Of a stretch of 8,035 nt of DNA, positions 5,214 to 8,035 are shown piece after piece. The notes under the pieces are model-generated. The model saw only the letters and a list, made by a program, of their open reading frames with translations. It made no database searches and was not told the DNA's origin. The translations under genes and the position numbers were made by a program. Numbering within the stretch: position 1 is the first letter of the stretch; each line of letters starts with the position of its first letter. Source of the stretch: an uncultured Eubacteriales bacterium (GTDB lineage Bacteria > Bacillota > Clostridia > Lachnospirales > Lachnospiraceae); assembly GCA_949286775.1 (NCBI GenBank), contig CASEDW010000036.1, forward strand, positions 1-8,035. Direction: 5' to 3'.

Positions 5214-6407
5214 CTAACTGTTTAATACAAGTTTTTTAAAGTATTCTCCGCGTTCCTCAAAATTCTTAAAATATCCGTAGGAAGCCGCTGCCGGAGAAAA
5301 CAGTACAGCAAATCCCTTTGGAGTAATTATTTTCGCGGTTTTAACCGATTCATCAAGATCAGCGCAATACCTGCAATAATCAAGACCTGATACTTCTTTA
5401 TATATTCTTTTTCCCGATTCATAAGAAAAAACAAAATTATAATCGGGATGTTCTTTTACAAATTTCACAAGCTTTCCGTAATCGATTCCCCGATCCATTC
5501 CTCCGATTATAATTGTTTTTACGTTCGGTATACTCATGGCCGCCTGAATAGTAGCCTCCGGAATAGTTGAAATCGAATCATTATAATATTCAACGCCGCA
5601 TTTCTTTCCGACATATTCAAGTCTGTGGGAAAGTCCATGGAAGTTATCGATGACTTTAATCACTTTTTCGGGATCGCATCCGAACTGTTCCGTCGCTATT
5701 TTATAGACAAAAGCCGCGTTGTACTGATTGTGCTTTCCCTTCAGAAGCATATTAAAGTTCATAGGCTCGTCATAAAAGACTTTTATTTCTTTTGATCTCT
5801 TTTCGAAAAACGGAACCTGATCGCCTATATAGCAGATATCATTTTCACTCTGATGAGACGCAATATTCTGCTTCGCTTCAAAATATTTTTCGACGGTGCC
5901 GTAATAATCGAGATGATCCTGAAAAAGATTCAAAAATACGGCGATATGCGGCGAATAATGAATATGAGAAAGCTGATGGCAGGACATTTCAAATACGATG
6001 ACCGTATCTTCGTCAATTTCATCATAATAATCAAGGCAGGGAAGCCCTATATTTCCTACGAGCAGAACTTTTTTGCCGGAACATTTTGACAAAACTTCAG
6101 CCGTCAGGGACGATGTAGTGCTTTTTCCTTTTGTTCCTGTTATGCCGATTGTCTGACGGGCAAACTGTGATAAAAACAGCTCTGTTTGGGAAGTATATTT
6201 TTCTATATATTTTTCAACTTTAATTCCCGGACTTTTTATGATTATATCGTAGTCACCCGCCTTAACTTCGCTTTCACTGCCTTCAAAAATATCCGCTTTA
6301 AGGACGTCGCAGTGATTTTTTATAAAGTTTTCAGTGGACTTTCCTTCGCGTCCGTATCCCCAGATAAGTATCTTTTTATTGGATAATATATCAGTGATTT
6401 TATTCAT
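5214..6407 (-). CDS. murD: MurD-like Mur ligase (UDP-N-acetylmuramoyl-L-alanine:D-glutamate ligase family)
   Basis: Mur ligases form an amide bond using ATP; MurD adds D-Glu to UDP-MurNAc-L-Ala in the cytoplasm. Seen in order: a Rossmann-type loop WGYGREGKS (16-24), KSPGI (58-62), the ATP loop GTKGKSTTSS (91-100), VGNIG (117-121), FEMSCHQL (139-146), QDHLDYYG (163-170), the lysine of YFEAKQN expected to be carbamylated (K179), KHNQYNAA (225-232), HRLEYVG (261-267), NDSISTIPEAT (276-286), GGMDRGIDY (302-310) and SPAAASYGYFKNFEERG (371-387). All three Mur domains are present. At 397 residues it is shorter than most MurD proteins (about 440-450). AAAGAGGA (6413-6420) lies 5 nt before the ATG. 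It is first in the leftward set, coupled to capA, and not beside mraY, ftsW or murG, as murD usually is. It may be the cell's MurD or a paralogue making another gamma-glutamyl-like bond. Confidence 0.85.
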   Translation of the reverse strand: MNKITDILSNKKILIWGYGREGKSTENFIKNHCDVLKADIFEGSESEVKAGDYDIIIKSPGIKVEKYIEKYTSQTELFLSQFARQTIGITGTKGKSTTSSLTAEVLSKCSGKKVLLVGNIGLPCLDYYDEIDEDTVIVFEMSCHQLSHIHYSPHIAVFLNLFQDHLDYYGTVEKYFEAKQNIASHQSENDICYIGDQVPFFEKRSKEIKVFYDEPMNFNMLLKGKHNQYNAAFVYKIATEQFGCDPEKVIKVIDNFHGLSHRLEYVGKKCGVEYYNDSISTIPEATIQAAMSIPNVKTIIIGGMDRGIDYGKLVKFVKEHPDYNFVFSYESGKRIYKEVSGLDYCRYCADLDESVKTAKIITPKGFAVLFSPAAASYGYFKNFEERGEYFKKLVLNS

Positions 6408-6610
6408 TATAATCCTCTTTCGTGACTCTTTGATGCGTCGGCATCTAACAAAAAAGTATACATCAGTATCTCTCTATTTGCATTCATTTTTTTGATTTTT
6501 CACTAAATTTAATAAAAACATATTTCTTGTATATTTATTCATTTAATGCTAAAGTATAAAGTTGATAATGACAGGATAAATAGTTTTGATTGTATAGACA
6601 GGAGAATAAA
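6408..6610. promoter_or_regulatory. Divergent AT-rich promoter region between murD-like and leuD
   Basis: This 203-nt gap holds no coding region I can support. Leftward: TATACT on the minus strand at 6455-6460 is a good -10, with a weak -35 (ATGCAA, 6478-6483) 17 nt upstream. A small inverted repeat GATGC-GTCG-GCATC (6432-6445) would lie in the short leader. Rightward: TTGTAT (6527-6532), 17 nt, TAAAGT (6550-6555) is the best-spaced pair but only moderate. No T-box antiterminator motif or leucine-rich leader peptide was found before leuD. Confidence 0.5.
6600..6604 (+). promoter_or_regulatory. Ribosome binding site of leuD
   Basis: AGGAG lies 6 nt before the ATG at 6611. It shows that ATG, and not the in-frame TTG at 6590, is the start. 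Confidence 0.85.
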
Positions 6611-7078
6611 ATGGGAAAAATATTTAAATTTCATAATGACGTGGATACTGACCAGATAATAGCTTCTCAGTATCTCCTCTATCCTACTATTGATGAGATG
6701 AAATCTCACGCCTTTGAATCATTAAATTCTGATTTTGCTTCAACTGTAAAGCCTGGCGATTTTGTTGTTGCCTGCGAAAACTTCGGATGCGGCTCTTCAA
6801 GAGAACAGGCTCCTGCAGTTTTAAAAGCTTTAGGCGTTAAAGCTGTTGTTGCGAAATCCTTTGCGAGAATTTTCTACCGTAATTCTATAAACATAGGCCT
6901 CCCGGTAATCGTATGCAAAGATCTGTACGATGCCGTAGAAGACGGCCAGGAAATGGAGCTTTCCCTCACTGACGGTATAGCTAAGGTAAACGGTAAAGAG
7001 TATACATGTACAAAACTTCCTGAATATATGCAGCAAATACTCGATCAGGGCGGACTTATCGCTTCGCTGAATAAATAA
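6611..7078 (+). CDS. leuD: 3-isopropylmalate dehydratase small subunit (LeuD)
   Basis: LeuD is the swivel-domain subunit that, with LeuC, isomerises 2-isopropylmalate to 3-isopropylmalate in cytoplasmic leucine synthesis. The protein is 155 residues, the short form common in clostridia and archaea; the enterobacterial form is about 200. Seen: HNDVDTDQII (8-17) near the start, SQYLLYP (19-25) in the loop thought to contact the substrate side chain, and the signature ENFGCGSSREQAP (56-68). The hydrophobic loop YLLY fits isopropylmalate better than homoaconitate, where I recall an Arg in this loop; that point is from family knowledge, not proof. It precedes the large subunit by 37 nt with no terminator, so the two are co-transcribed. 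The order small-then-large is the reverse of the common leuC-leuD order. A related hydro-lyase for another methylmalate-type acid cannot be excluded. Confidence 0.9.
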   Translation: MGKIFKFHNDVDTDQIIASQYLLYPTIDEMKSHAFESLNSDFASTVKPGDFVVACENFGCGSSREQAPAVLKALGVKAVVAKSFARIFYRNSINIGLPVIVCKDLYDAVEDGQEMELSLTDGIAKVNGKEYTCTKLPEYMQQILDQGGLIASLNK

Positions 7079-7100
7079 AAAATCATCACAAATTAATTGA

Positions 7101-7108
7101 AAAGAGGA
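7101..7108 (+). promoter_or_regulatory. Ribosome binding site of leuC
   Basis: AAAGAGGA lies 7 nt before the ATG at 7116. Confidence 0.8.
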
Positions 7109-7115
7109 TATTTCT

Positions 7116-8035
7116 ATGGGAATGACTATCGCTGAAAAAATAATCGCTCTCGCTGCCGGAGTCGACTCTGTTAAAGCAGGCGATATACATACAGTCGAAC
7201 TTGATCAGCTTTTAAGCAATGACGGAACTACTCATCTTACTATAGATATGTACAATAAATTAAAAAATCCTTCAATCGCGGATGTGAGCAAACTCGTTTG
7301 GGTGATTGATCACAACGTTCCATGCGACAGCGTTAAAACAGCCGCTTCACACAAGAAAATGCGGGATTTCGCTAAAGAGCATGGAATCACGTTTTATGAA
7401 GGTAAAGGCGTATGCCATCAGATAATGATGGAAAACCACGTAAGGCCGGGAGAACTTATTTTCGGAGCTGACAGCCATACATGCGCCTACGGCGCTCTCG
7501 GAGCTTTCGGTACCGGCGTTGGATGCACCGACTACCTTTATGGAATGGTTACAGGTCACAGCTGGGTTCTCGTCCCTGAAACATTACGTTTTAATCTCAA
7601 AGGAAAATTAAATCCCGGCGTTACCGCAAGAGATCTGATCCTTACGATTATAGGACAGATAGGCGCTAACGGCGCGAATTATAAAGCTATGGAATTTGTC
7701 GGAGAAGGTATGAAAACCCTAAACATGAGCGACAGAATCTCAATCTGCAATCTCTGCGTTGAAGCAGGCGCGAAGACGGCTCTTATGGAAGTTGACGATA
7801 TCGCCATGGATTACCTTAAAGAACACGGACGCACTCCAAAAGCTTGTTTCTCAAGCGATGACGACGCCGTATTTGCAGCGACATATGATATCGATATGTC
7901 AACTATAGTTCCTATCGTTGCCAAACCTCACTTTGTTGACAATGTCGTTCCTGCGGCAGAATGTTCAGGAATAAGGATAGACGAAGCTTTTCTCGGTTCA
8001 TGCAACAACGGACGTATTGAAGATTTAAGACTTGC
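7116..8035 (+). CDS. leuC: 3-isopropylmalate dehydratase large subunit (LeuC), 3'-truncated by the window edge
   Basis: LeuC is the catalytic, [4Fe-4S]-bearing subunit of isopropylmalate isomerase, an aconitase homologue. The frame is open from ATG 7116 to the end of the window (306 residues). The family is about 420 residues in this archaeal/clostridial type, so roughly the last quarter is missing. Seen: MTIAEKIIA at the start, VWVIDHNVPC (61-70), GVCHQIMMENHVRPGELIFG (98-117), ADSHTCAYGALGAFGTGVG (118-136), VEAGAKTALMEVDD (215-228) and GSCNNGRIEDL (294-304). C296 should be the first cluster ligand; the other two cysteines fall beyond 8035. Most relatives read GSCTNGR, so the Thr-to-Asn change is a small deviation. 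Its place after leuD on the same strand supports the leucine pathway. A sister hydro-lyase of the homoaconitase or dimethylmaleate hydratase type is possible but less likely. Confidence 0.9.
   Translation, partial: MGMTIAEKIIALAAGVDSVKAGDIHTVELDQLLSNDGTTHLTIDMYNKLKNPSIADVSKLVWVIDHNVPCDSVKTAASHKKMRDFAKEHGITFYEGKGVCHQIMMENHVRPGELIFGADSHTCAYGALGAFGTGVGCTDYLYGMVTGHSWVLVPETLRFNLKGKLNPGVTARDLILTIIGQIGANGANYKAMEFVGEGMKTLNMSDRISICNLCVEAGAKTALMEVDDIAMDYLKEHGRTPKACFSSDDDAVFAATYDIDMSTIVPIVAKPHFVDNVVPAAECSGIRIDEAFLGSCNNGRIEDLRL

Noticed and set aside
6590..6610. Seven-codon N-terminal extension of LeuD from a TTG
   Set aside because: The AGGAG site lies inside this stretch, 6 nt before the ATG at 6611, so the ATG is the start.
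6546..6610. Possible leader peptide before leuD starting at ATG 6546
   Set aside because: The frame runs into leuD, has no ribosome site, and lacks a run of leucine codons, so there is no sign of attenuation.
6408..6610. T-box riboswitch or CodY box upstream of leuD
   Set aside because: No T-box antiterminator sequence and no convincing match to the CodY palindrome; the region is simply AT-rich.

Overview
The window looks like chromosomal DNA from a low-to-moderate GC, Gram-positive anaerobe of the Clostridia. This is an inference from the strong AGGAG/AGAGG-type ribosome binding sites, the AT-rich intergenic DNA, a FeoB ferrous iron transporter, an ECF-type vitamin transporter S component, and the archaeal/clostridial-type isopropylmalate dehydratase subunits. 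No mobile element, CRISPR array, tRNA or rRNA gene was seen.

Layout. (1) Positions 1-2128, + strand: the 3' two thirds of feoB, its GTPase domain cut off by the window edge, followed after 42 nt by a RibU-like ECF S component. (2) Positions 2129-2232: a convergent gap with two hairpins. The larger is followed by a T-run on the minus strand and probably terminates the leftward genes. (3) Positions 2233-6407, - strand: four genes read right to left. These are a MurD-like ligase, a CapA-family metallophosphatase-like protein lacking a membrane anchor, an RmlA-type nucleotidyltransferase and a TtcA-like tRNA thiolation enzyme. murD-like and capA are tightly coupled. rmlA appears to have its own promoter, overlapping the capA stop codon. 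The TtcA-like gene follows a GC-rich hairpin and has no visible Shine-Dalgarno sequence. (4) Positions 6408-6610: a 203-nt AT-rich divergent promoter region. (5) Positions 6611-8035, + strand: the isopropylmalate dehydratase small subunit, then the large subunit, which runs off the window just after its first cluster-binding cysteine.

How the genes fit together. feoB and ribU bring in ferrous iron and probably riboflavin, both redox cofactor precursors. The MurD-like/CapA/RmlA set points to envelope or surface-polymer chemistry: a Mur-type amide ligase, a protein of the poly-gamma-glutamate CapA family and an NDP-sugar-forming enzyme. The product is unknown, and TtcA may be there only by position. 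LeuD/LeuC carry out the isomerase step of leucine biosynthesis and need a [4Fe-4S] cluster. Most of the window is ordinary housekeeping DNA. The MurD-like/CapA pair and the regulatory structures around rmlA-ttcA are the parts most worth a second look.
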